Part shown: piece by piece, positions 1 through 5,385 of the stretch
Numbering within the stretch: the stretch's first letter is position 1
Layout of the letters: each line of letters begins with the position of its first letter
Assembly: GCA_039185015.1 (NCBI GenBank)
Contig: JBCDAU010000080.1
Location: forward strand, 1 to 5,706
From: JBCBSZ01 sp039185015
GTDB lineage: Bacteria > Actinomycetota > Acidimicrobiia > Acidimicrobiales > Poriferisodalaceae
Reading direction: 5' to 3'
DNA length: 5,706 nt
Position numbers and translations under genes: made by a program
The notes under the pieces: generated by a model
Told to the model about the DNA's origin: nothing
Seen by the model: only the letters and a program-made list of their open reading frames with translations
The model's database searches: none

Positions 1-905
1 AACGACGAGACGCCGCGCTCGGCGAGGCATCGCCGGACGTGGTCGTCGTCCTCCCAGTCGATGGCGACGACCTCGGCGGCGCCGACGTTCGTCGGTGGAG
101 CACCGGACCGGTCGAGGACCAACGGCTCACCGATCGACGACGCGGTGCCGACCAACGCGGCTGTGCGAGTGTCGCTGCCGTCGGTGAGGACGGCGACGAC
201 GTGACGACCCCGGGTCGCTCCGACGGTGACGTCGATCGGCGAAGCCGGACGGCAGATGTGCAGGATCTCGTGGTCGCGCACCGAGAGGCGGTGACGCTCC
301 GCGGCGTCGAGCGAGTCGTCGAGCGCGAAGGTCTCCACCCCGAGACCGGCAGCCTCGAGCCGATCGACGAAGTCCGGGCCGTAGGTGCGCACGTGATCGT
401 GCTGGCCCCACCTCCGCTCCCGCTCGGCGGGATCCGTGACCGACGGGTCCTCGTCGGTCGCTGCTGCGTTCCAGTCGATCGGCACCTGGGCGATGAGCGT
501 GCCACCGGGGGCGAGCACCCGCCGCAGCTCCGACATCGCCCTGGCGTCGTCGGGGATGTGCTCGAGCACGTGGATGCACACGGCGACGTCGACGGAGTCG
601 TCCGGCAGGTCGAGGGCCGTCAGGTCCATGCGTCGCATCGCCTGGGGCGACTCGAGGTCGATGCTCAGGTAGTCGACACCGGGCTCGGACATCAGCCGCC
701 GGGCGACGGGTTCCTCGGGCGCCACGTGCAGGACGCGCAACGGCGATCGATCGAGCACGCCGGAGTGCTCGAGGTAGAGCGCGATGAGGCGGTGCCGTTC
801 GAGCGAGCCGCAGCGACGGCACATCGCCCGCGGCCGCGGGGTGACACCGAAGGGCACGAACTCGGTGTCCGAACCGCAGATCAGGCAGTGCTCCACCGCG
901 CTCAT
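1..905 (-). CDS. Zinc-ribbon class I SAM-dependent methyltransferase with extra C-terminal domain (3' end outside window)
   Basis: This gene probably transfers a methyl group from SAM to a sugar or glycan intermediate; the substrate cannot be read from the sequence. 301 codons are visible and the frame is open to the left edge. Residues 7-32 hold a four-cysteine ribbon (CLIC, then CRRC), followed by the family signature GSLERHR. The SAM-binding region starts at about residue 57 with VLHVAPE, which takes the place of the usual GxGxG. DLTALDLPDDSVD (94-106), HVLEHIPDD (112-120) and LRRVLAPGG (127-135) are the later Rossmann motifs. TDEDPSVTDPAERERR and HVRTYG (about 150-176) are typical of this family. 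The methyltransferase fold should end near residue 220. Residues 231-301 (starting RGRHVVAVLTDGSD) form another alpha/beta segment, possibly the start of a glycosyltransferase domain. The ATG overlaps the stop of the upstream glycosyltransferase gene by 4 nt (ATGA at 905-902), which fixes the start and implies translational coupling. Confidence 0.88.
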   Translation of the reverse strand, partial: MSAVEHCLICGSDTEFVPFGVTPRPRAMCRRCGSLERHRLIALYLEHSGVLDRSPLRVLHVAPEEPVARRLMSEPGVDYLSIDLESPQAMRRMDLTALDLPDDSVDVAVCIHVLEHIPDDARAMSELRRVLAPGGTLIAQVPIDWNAAATDEDPSVTDPAERERRWGQHDHVRTYGPDFVDRLEAAGLGVETFALDDSLDAAERHRLSVRDHEILHICRPASPIDVTVGATRGRHVVAVLTDGSDTRTAALVGTASSIGEPLVLDRSGAPPTNVGAAEVVAIDWEDDDHVRRCLAERGVSS

Positions 906-2941
906 GCCAGGGCTGCACCGAGCAGGGAGTCGGCACCGGCGGCGAGATCGACCACGGGCAGCGGACGATGGCCGTCGAGCCCGGACCGCAGCGCCTCCTC
1001 GAGGGTGGTGACCAGCTGCTGGGCGGCAGGGATCGGCCGCAGCGCCTGGGCGGCTCGCGCGTGCTCGGCCCCGGTGATCACGTCGCCGAGCTGCACCAGG
1101 CGGACGGCGACGCGCACCCTGGCGGTCGCCTCGGCCTCGACGCGGTCGCCGTCCCAGCCGGCGTCCGGGATCAGGGTCGCCAGATCGTAGCGATCGATCA
1201 TGCGGTGGACCACGGTGAGCTCGTAGCGCAGGTCCTTGCCCTCCATCGTCCCGGAGAGGGCGTCCTGGTCGTGCATGCGATAGCGGAGGACGGTCGCGCC
1301 GTTGTGCGCGAAGTCGGCGGAGCCGGCGAGGCGGGAGAACATCTCGTAGTCGTGGGCCCGGTGGAAGTCCGGGTGGTAGCCGCCGGCCCCGATCAGCACG
1401 GATCGGCGGAGCATCGTCGACGGGTTCGGGATGCAGTTCCCCTGGAACAACGCGGCGACGAGGCCCGGTCGGTTCCCCATCCAGTCCTGGTAGGCCTGGT
1501 GCCGCGTCGGGCGGAGGTTCGCGTCGACGACGTCGAGGTCGCCGTAGATCACGTCCGCCTGCGGGACCTCCGACAGCCGGGCCAGATGCCGCTCCAGCGT
1601 GAACGGCTCGATGACGTCGTCGGAGTCGAGCCACATCAGCCACTCCCCCGTCGCCTCGGCGATCGCCCGGTTCCGCGCGAGAGGCCCGCCCTGGTTCGGC
1701 TGCCGGACCACCCGGATGGCGTCGCCGTAGCGGGCCAGCACGTCGGCGGTGCCGTCGGTGGAGCCGTCGTCGACGACCAGGACCTCGTCGGCGGGGCGGG
1801 TTTGGGCGAGCGCGGAGTCGATCGCATCGCCGAGGAACCGGGCCCGATCGAACGTCGGGATCGCGATCGTCACGCTCGGCCGGGCCGAGCTCGGCGTCAC
1901 CGGACTCGTGGGTGCGGCCGGGGTGGCGACCGTGCGCACCGACAACGGCGCCACCAGGTCGAGCCCGCCCTCGGCGAGCGCGGTCCGGACGGTCGCAGCG
2001 AGCTCTGAGCCAGCACCACCGGCGACGGACTCGGCCCGCTCGAAGCAGGCGAGCGCTCCCTCGGCGTCACCGAGCCGCAGCAACCGGAGCCCGACGTCGA
2101 CGAGCGCAGGCGCTTCCTCGGGCTGGTCGGCGATCGCCTCGGCCCCGGCGTGCTCGAGCAGCGTGCACAGCACGGTCAGCTGCGCTCGGGCATCACCGGT
2201 GTCGAAGCCGATGCCCCGTCGGGCCAACGTGTGCCGGCCGGTCGGCACGAGCGCGACGACGCCTGCGGCAGCAGAGGACCACTCCGCGATCGCGGCGTCG
2301 CCGAGCTCGTCGCGAAGGGGGCCGACCGCGGCGAGCGCAGCGCGGCTCAGCGCCATGGCGCCTGCGGGCAGCCAGTCACCGTCGGCCAGGTGGCCGACGG
2401 ACGACTTCGGGCCCCAGAAGGCCTCGTCCATCGGTTCGAGCCCGTCGTCCAGCACGTACACGTCACCGACGCTCACCACGGGCCCCTCGTTCGTTGCGTG
2501 GGCTGCGAGGTGATCGGCGACGGCGTCGGCGAGGAGCAGCTCGTCGGCATCGACGAGCACGACGACATCGCCGGTGGTCTCCTCGATGCCCCGCTGCCAG
2601 AGCGCGGCGCGTGGCCCGGAGGCCGCGACGTGCCGCAGCCCCGGCACCCCGACCTGCGCCACGCGGCTCCCAGGCCCTCCGGCGGGACCCGCATCGACGA
2701 CGACGATCTCGTCGACGGGTCGGGACTGGGCGGCGATCGCCGCGATCGCATCGCCGAGGTAGCGCGCGTCCTCGGTGACGGCGACGACCACCGACACCGT
2801 CGCACCGTCACCGATGGACGGGATGGGGGCGGACGCGGGCTCGGGCTGAGGCGGTGTCGACGGTGCTGGTGGCGTCGGGCTCGGCGGCGCGCCGCCGGCC
2901 TCCACCGGGTCGGTCGTCGCTGTCGCGGGCCGCAGGCGCAT
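902..2941 (-). CDS. Tandem two-domain GT2 family glycosyltransferase
   Basis: This is a cytoplasmic or membrane-associated enzyme that should transfer activated sugars during surface-glycan synthesis; donor and acceptor are unknown. The protein has 679 residues. Residues 14-42 are a Pro/Ala-rich linker without signal peptide. Module 1 (about 48-345) is a GT-A fold beginning VSVVVAV, with metal-binding DAD at 131-133. Its VVDAGPAGG replaces the usual VVDDGSxDG, and it has no clear catalytic ED. A TPR-like helix pair follows (283-308). Module 2 (about 356-679) is canonical: VTIAIPTFDR, VVDDGSTDG (389-397), NQGGPLARNRAI (416-427), DSDD (439-442) and DYEMFSRLA (531-539), followed by another TPR-like pair (611-636). 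No transmembrane segment is evident. The ATG at 2941 is chosen because AGAGG (2955-2951) lies 9 nt upstream; the open frame continues to 3646 but crosses the divergent gene. It heads an operon with the methyltransferase. GT2 assignment is firm; activity of module 1 is uncertain. Confidence 0.92.
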   Translation of the reverse strand: MRLRPATATTDPVEAGGAPPSPTPPAPSTPPQPEPASAPIPSIGDGATVSVVVAVTEDARYLGDAIAAIAAQSRPVDEIVVVDAGPAGGPGSRVAQVGVPGLRHVAASGPRAALWQRGIEETTGDVVVLVDADELLLADAVADHLAAHATNEGPVVSVGDVYVLDDGLEPMDEAFWGPKSSVGHLADGDWLPAGAMALSRAALAAVGPLRDELGDAAIAEWSSAAAGVVALVPTGRHTLARRGIGFDTGDARAQLTVLCTLLEHAGAEAIADQPEEAPALVDVGLRLLRLGDAEGALACFERAESVAGGAGSELAATVRTALAEGGLDLVAPLSVRTVATPAAPTSPVTPSSARPSVTIAIPTFDRARFLGDAIDSALAQTRPADEVLVVDDGSTDGTADVLARYGDAIRVVRQPNQGGPLARNRAIAEATGEWLMWLDSDDVIEPFTLERHLARLSEVPQADVIYGDLDVVDANLRPTRHQAYQDWMGNRPGLVAALFQGNCIPNPSTMLRRSVLIGAGGYHPDFHRAHDYEMFSRLAGSADFAHNGATVLRYRMHDQDALSGTMEGKDLRYELTVVHRMIDRYDLATLIPDAGWDGDRVEAEATARVRVAVRLVQLGDVITGAEHARAAQALRPIPAAQQLVTTLEEALRSGLDGHRPLPVVDLAAGADSLLGAALA
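1819..1835. repeat. 17-bp direct repeat within the two GT2 modules (copy in module 2)
   Basis: CGATCGCATCGCCGAGG occurs here and again at 2743-2759. Both copies encode the same LGDAI helix at the start of a GT-A domain (residues 370-374 and 62-66), so this is a remnant of, or constraint on, an internal gene duplication and not a mobile repeat. Confidence 0.7.
2743..2759. repeat. 17-bp direct repeat within the two GT2 modules (copy in module 1)
   Basis: This is identical to 1819-1835 and lies at the equivalent codons of the first glycosyltransferase module. It supports intragenic duplication of the GT2 unit. Confidence 0.7.
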
Positions 2942-3068
2942 CTTCGCTGACCTCTTCGGGGTGCTTCGCCCTCCGGACGCCGGAGGGTCGACCCCAGGCC
3001 TGTCGGCGGCGCTGACCGAGGCGAAAGGACGGCCTTGCCTGGGCGCGCTCCCCGCCGACGAGACCTCG
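2942..3068. promoter_or_regulatory. Divergent intergenic region between the two GT2 genes
   Basis: These 127 bp separate the divergent starts at 2941 (minus) and 3069 (plus), so promoters for both transcripts should lie here. The minus gene has a good ribosome binding site, AGAGG at 2955-2951. A perfect hairpin lies at 2969-2987. AAAGGA at 3024-3029 looks like a Shine-Dalgarno but is followed 9 nt later only by an in-frame CTG (3039), which would be a rare start. No convincing -35/-10 pair is visible in either direction. Confidence 0.45.
2969..2987. repeat. Perfect 8-bp inverted repeat with 3-nt loop
   Basis: CCCTCCGG (2969-2976) and CCGGAGGG (2980-2987) are exact reverse complements around ACG. 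It sits just upstream of the minus-strand glycosyltransferase start and has no T-run on either side. An operator or a 5'-leader hairpin is therefore more likely than a terminator. Its function is unknown. Confidence 0.6.
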
Positions 3069-3884
3069 GTGACCGCTGCGCCGCCTCCGGTGTCGATCGT
3101 GATGCCCGTCCACGGGCGGGCCGACCTCACCGAGGCCTGCCTCCAGCACCTGATCGCCAACACCGACGATGATCGGTACGAGCTGGTCGTCGTCGACAAC
3201 GCCTCGCGGGACGAGACGCCCTCGCTGCTGGCTCGCCTCGACGGCGCGGTGCGCACGGTCCGCAACGAGCGGAACGAGGGCTTCGCGATCGCCTGCAACC
3301 AGGGCGCTTGGGCGGCGTCTGGCGAGCACGTGGTCTTCCTCAACAACGACACCGAGCCGGGTCCGGGCTGGCTCGAACCGCTCGTCGCGCCCTTGGCGGA
3401 CGGCGAGGCGGACGTCGTCGGCTCACTGCTGACGTACCCCAACGGTGCGGTGCAGCACGCCGGAATCAGTTGGGTGCGGCTGCCCAGCACCGGCGACATC
3501 CACCCCCTCCACATCCCGGGGCCCTGCGGTGGCGACCCGGCCCTGATCGAGCAGCGCCGCCCGGTCTCCGCGGTCACCGGTGCGTGCCTCGCCATCCGCC
3601 GAGAGGTCTTCCTCGACCTCAACGGGTTCTGCGAGCGATACCGCAACGGCTACGAGGACGTGGACCTCTGCGCTCGGGTGGCCGGGCTCGGCGGCGTGAT
3701 CCTGTACGAGCCCGCGTCACGCGTCGTCCACCACGAGTCGGGTACCGGCGATGAGCGCTTCGTCGCCGAGTCGGCGAACCGGGAGCTGTTCCGGACACGG
3801 TGGAGCCACCGCCTCGCGCCGGACGTGATCGCGACGCCGGATGCCGAGGCGGCGCTGGTGCGGTCGCTGGCGGCGGTCGGCTGA
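3069..3884 (+). CDS. GT2 family glycosyltransferase, rhamnosyltransferase-like
   Basis: This gene should transfer a sugar from a nucleotide donor to a growing surface glycan at the cytoplasmic face of the membrane; the sugar is not determinable. The protein has 271 residues and is a single GT-A domain with little extra sequence. Motifs in order are VSIVMPVHGR (8-17), VVVDNASRDETP (40-51), NEGFAIACNQG (69-79), the metal/nucleotide site LNNDTEPG (91-98), AVTGACLAIRREVF (168-181), GYEDVDLCAR (194-203, with catalytic ED at 196-197) and VVHHESGT (219-226). These are typical of the rhamnosyltransferase-like GT2 group. Start choice: the GTG at 3069 gives a normal short N-terminus and leaves 127 bp for divergent promoters. 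The GTG at 2961 would add 36 low-complexity residues, run through a hairpin and leave only 19 bp between divergent starts. Neither has a strong ribosome binding site. The 3' end converges on the TetR gene with 16 bp between stops. Confidence 0.9.
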   Translation: MTAAPPPVSIVMPVHGRADLTEACLQHLIANTDDDRYELVVVDNASRDETPSLLARLDGAVRTVRNERNEGFAIACNQGAWAASGEHVVFLNNDTEPGPGWLEPLVAPLADGEADVVGSLLTYPNGAVQHAGISWVRLPSTGDIHPLHIPGPCGGDPALIEQRRPVSAVTGACLAIRREVFLDLNGFCERYRNGYEDVDLCARVAGLGGVILYEPASRVVHHESGTGDERFVAESANRELFRTRWSHRLAPDVIATPDAEAALVRSLAAVG

Positions 3885-3904
3885 GCGCCGGTCGACCGCC
3901 TCAG
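3881..3904. terminator. Possible bidirectional terminator at a convergent junction
   Basis: CTGAG (3881-3885) and CTCAG (3900-3904) can pair around an inner palindrome CGGTCGACCG (3889-3898), giving an imperfect hairpin. It spans both stop codons and the 16-bp gap between the GT2 gene and the TetR gene. There is no T-tract, so this is only a candidate; U-less hairpin terminators have been proposed in actinobacteria. Confidence 0.3.
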
Positions 3905-4494
3905 GATCGAGGGTCGGTGGGGGTGAGACCGGCGAGGAGCACGTCGAAGGTCGCCATCGCATCGGCGTACGAGATGCCCTTCCGGGCCTCGACCTGGATC
4001 CCGTTGACCGTTGCGGTCAACAGTCGGGCGACCGCCTCCGGTTCGCCGATCAACTCGCCGGCGTCGACACCCCGGCGGACCGTGTCGGCGACGAGCTCGA
4101 GGAGTCGTCGATCGTGGTCGACCAGGATCGCTCGGATCCGCTCGTCGACCGCCGCCCGCTCGGCCGCGAGCTCGACGGCGTAGCAGCCCCTCGTCGGCGA
4201 CGGGTCGGACGCCGCGGCGGCGATGCCCTTGAACCAGGCCCGGAGGCCGGCCGTCGGACTCGCGGCACCGCGCAACGTGTCCGCGAGACCAGCCCTCGCC
4301 GTGTCGGTGTAGTCCTCGAGCGTCATCGCGCAGAGCTGGTCCTTGCTCGCGAAGGCCTTGTAGATGCTGCCGACCGAGAGCCCGGTGGCTGAGCTGAGCG
4401 CCGAGATCGAGGTGGCGGCGACACCATTGCTCCAGAATGCGTTGCGGGCGCGATCGAGCACGACGTCCTCGTCGAACTCGCGGGGTCGGGCCAT
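3901..4494 (-). CDS. TetR/AcrR family transcriptional repressor, NemR-like cysteine motif
   Basis: This is a DNA-binding dimeric repressor, probably of its own gene and of the divergent SDR gene. The protein has 197 residues, a usual TetR length. The N-terminal domain starts ARPREFDEDVVLDRARNAFW (2-21), a common start in this group. The helix-turn-helix lies at about 28-48, ending TGLSVGSIYKAF. The rest is the all-helical ligand/dimer domain. Residues 103-112 read GCYAVELAAE and match the pattern around the redox-sensing Cys106 of E. coli NemR (GCLTVKLSAE, from memory). R171 and K172 lie near the position of NemR Lys175, so thiol-based sensing of electrophiles or oxidants is a reasonable inference. 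Start: ATG at 4494 gives the canonical N-terminus; the upstream ATG at 4563 would run through an operator. The Shine-Dalgarno is poor, and the transcript may be leaderless. Flanking operators support autoregulation. Confidence 0.92.
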   Translation of the reverse strand: MARPREFDEDVVLDRARNAFWSNGVAATSISALSSATGLSVGSIYKAFASKDQLCAMTLEDYTDTARAGLADTLRGAASPTAGLRAWFKGIAAAASDPSPTRGCYAVELAAERAAVDERIRAILVDHDRRLLELVADTVRRGVDAGELIGEPEAVARLLTATVNGIQVEARKGISYADAMATFDVLLAGLTPTDPRS

Positions 4495-4501
4495 GCCTCG
4501 G

Positions 4502-4507
4502 AGCCTA
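4502..4507 (-). promoter_or_regulatory. Candidate -10 element for the tetR gene, leaderless start
   Basis: Read on the minus strand, TAGGCT (4507-4502) fits the TAnnnT pattern of actinobacterial -10 boxes. It ends 7 nt before the ATG at 4494, so transcription could start at or next to the start codon. Operator A (4511-4536) would then cover the -35 region, suiting autorepression. No recognisable -35 is seen. An alternative has GTGACA (4556-4551) as -35 with a poor -10 inside operator A. Confidence 0.35.
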
Positions 4508-4510
4508 CCC

Positions 4511-4536
4511 AATTCGGAAACGATCGATTCCGAATT
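4511..4536. promoter_or_regulatory. Operator A: 26-bp near-perfect palindrome, putative TetR binding site
   Basis: The arms AATTCGGAA (4511-4519) and TTCCGAATT (4528-4536) are exact reverse complements, and the 8-bp centre ACGATCGA is itself symmetric except at its outer pair. It lies 16 bp upstream of the tetR ATG and overlaps a possible plus-strand -35 (TTGACG, 4535-4540). The core arms TTCGGAA and TTCCGAA with 8-bp spacing recur at operator C, which strongly marks them as sites for one dimeric regulator. Confidence 0.85.
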
Positions 4537-4540
4537 GACG
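4535..4540 (+). promoter_or_regulatory. Candidate -35 box for the SDR gene
   Basis: TTGACG matches five of six positions of the TTGACA consensus and overlaps the right end of operator A. The matching -10 is weak: TCCATT at 4559-4564, 18 bp downstream. Another possible -10, TACCGT (4591-4596, TAnnnT), lies between operators B and C without a good -35. The real promoter cannot be decided from sequence, but either lies within the operator array. Confidence 0.3.
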
Positions 4541-4547
4541 GTGCGAC

Positions 4548-4560
4548 GAGTGTCACACTC
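4548..4560. promoter_or_regulatory. 13-bp palindrome between operators A and B
   Basis: GAGTGT and ACACTC flank a single central C, a perfect hyphenated palindrome unrelated in sequence to the TTCGGAA operators. It sits in the middle of the divergent promoter region, so it could bind a second regulator, or it may be chance. Confidence 0.4.
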
Positions 4561-4561
4561 C

Positions 4562-4585
4562 ATTTGGGAGCGTTCGTTTCCGAAT
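4562..4585. promoter_or_regulatory. Operator B: degenerate copy of the TetR operator
   Basis: The right arm TTCCGAA (4578-4584) is intact. The left arm TTTGGGA (4563-4569) keeps five of seven bases of TTCGGAA, at the same 8-bp spacing as sites A and C. The flanking A (4562) and T (4585) also pair. It is probably a lower-affinity site, lying about 50 bp from A and 43 bp from C centre to centre. Confidence 0.55.
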
Positions 4586-4604
4586 CGGGCTACCGTCGTC
4601 CTCG

Positions 4605-4628
4605 GTTCGGAAGTGATCGCTTCCGAAC
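4605..4628. promoter_or_regulatory. Operator C: 24-bp near-perfect palindrome, putative TetR binding site
   Basis: GTTCGGAA (4605-4612) and TTCCGAAC (4621-4628) are exact reverse complements around GTGATCGC. The centre shares GATCG with operator A at the same place. The site ends 5 bp before the SDR ribosome binding site and 19 bp before its ATG. Bound repressor would block elongation or promoter clearance for the SDR gene. Confidence 0.85.
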
Positions 4629-4633
4629 GTCAC

Positions 4634-4640
4634 GGAAGGA
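4634..4640 (+). promoter_or_regulatory. Strong ribosome binding site of the SDR gene
   Basis: GGAAGGA lies 7 nt before the ATG at 4648 and fixes that start against the in-frame ATG at 4564, which would translate through operators B and C. Confidence 0.85.
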
Positions 4641-4647
4641 CGCAGAC

Positions 4648-5385
4648 ATGCCTCGATTCACCGACCGCAACGTCGTCATCACCGGCGGTACGTCCGGCAT
4701 CGGACTCGCCACCGCCCGCCGGATCGCCGACGAGGGCGGCCAGGTCCTGGTCACCGGACAGGACCCCGAGCGCATCGCCACTGCCGGAGCCCACGATCGG
4801 ATCACCGCCGTCGCGGTGGACAACTCCGACGAGGTCGGCACGGCCCTCCGAACCGCCGTCGACCGACACCTCGGTGGCCGCGTCGACGCGCTGTTCCTGA
4901 ACGCCGGGCTCGGGGCCTTCGCACCGACCGCCGCCATCGACGCCAAGGAGTTCGACCGGCAGTTCCAGATCAACGTCCGCGGACCGTTCGTGCAGCTCGC
5001 TGCGCTCGACTCGGCGCTCGCGGACGGGGCCTCGGTGCTGCTCAACACCTCCGTCGTCAACGACGTCGGCATGCCGAACTCCGCGGTCTACTCCGCTTCG
5101 AAGGGCGCGGTTCGCTCCGGCATGCGAGTGTTCGCCAACGAGTACGCCGGTCGCTCGATCCGCGTGAACGCGATCAGCCCGGGCCCGATCGACACGGGCT
5201 TCTTCGGTCGCACGGGCCTGTCGGCCGAGGAGATCGAGGGCTTCGCCGCCCAGGTCCTCACCCAGGTCCCGCTCGGCCGGTTCGGAACCGCCGAGGAGGT
5301 CGCCAACGCGGCGACCTTCCTGCTGTCGGATGAGGCCAGCTTCGTCACCGGCACCGAGCTCGTCGTCGACGGCGGGATGAGCTGA
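4648..5385 (+). CDS. Short-chain dehydrogenase/reductase (classical SDR)
   Basis: This is a cytosolic NAD(P)(H)-dependent oxidoreductase, normally tetrameric, acting on a carbonyl or alcohol; the substrate is unknown. The protein has 245 residues, the usual classical SDR length. The Rossmann nucleotide motif is TGGTSGIG (12-19), followed by NAG (85-87), catalytic Asn109 in INVRG, Ser135, and Tyr148 and Lys152 in YSASK. PGPIDT (178-183) follows the active site, and the C-terminus has PLGRFGTAEEVANAATFLLSDEASFVTGTELVVDGG, split here at its usual blocks: PLGRFGTAEEV (208-218) and VTGTELVVDGG (233-243). All catalytic residues are present. After the second strand the sequence is GQDPER (37-42), with Gln where NADPH-preferring relatives often have Arg, so cofactor choice is open. 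It is divergent from tetR, with operators covering its promoter; induction by the TetR ligand, perhaps an electrophile it reduces, is inferred. Confidence 0.95.
   Translation: MPRFTDRNVVITGGTSGIGLATARRIADEGGQVLVTGQDPERIATAGAHDRITAVAVDNSDEVGTALRTAVDRHLGGRVDALFLNAGLGAFAPTAAIDAKEFDRQFQINVRGPFVQLAALDSALADGASVLLNTSVVNDVGMPNSAVYSASKGAVRSGMRVFANEYAGRSIRVNAISPGPIDTGFFGRTGLSAEEIEGFAAQVLTQVPLGRFGTAEEVANAATFLLSDEASFVTGTELVVDGGMS

Noticed and set aside
127..936. 269-residue minus-strand open frame over the methyltransferase
   Set aside because: It is the wrong frame, Arg-rich and without motifs. The frame starting at 905 encodes the complete methyltransferase signature and overlaps the upstream stop as ATGA.
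39..1190. 383-residue plus-strand open frame
   Set aside because: It is antisense to the methyltransferase and the end of the tandem glycosyltransferase, is Arg/Val/Gly-rich and has no family motif. It is a typical shadow frame in high-GC DNA.
968..2950. Several long plus-strand frames (968-2008, 1749-2513, 1912-2778, 2150-2950)
   Set aside because: All lie antisense to the well-supported tandem GT2 gene and show low-complexity Arg/Ala/Gly-rich translations.
2969..2987. Intrinsic terminator at the 2969-2987 hairpin
   Set aside because: It lies between divergent starts, where no transcript should end, and lacks a T-run on either strand.
2993..3043. Distant inverted repeat CCCAGGC / GCCTGGG in the divergent region
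   Set aside because: Seven-base arms separated by 37 bp are expected by chance in GC-rich DNA.
2961..3068. Longer start (GTG 2961) for the plus-strand GT2 gene
   Set aside because: It adds 36 residues unlike the family, runs through a perfect hairpin and leaves only 19 bp for two divergent promoters. It is not excluded with certainty.
2942..3646. N-terminal extension of the tandem glycosyltransferase to 914 residues
   Set aside because: The extra 235 codons run antisense through the plus-strand GT2 gene and lack motifs. ATG 2941 has a Shine-Dalgarno and a normal domain start.
4495..4647. Upstream starts for tetR (4563) and the SDR (4564)
   Set aside because: Both would translate through the palindromic operators. 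The downstream ATGs give canonical family N-termini, and the SDR ATG has a strong ribosome binding site.
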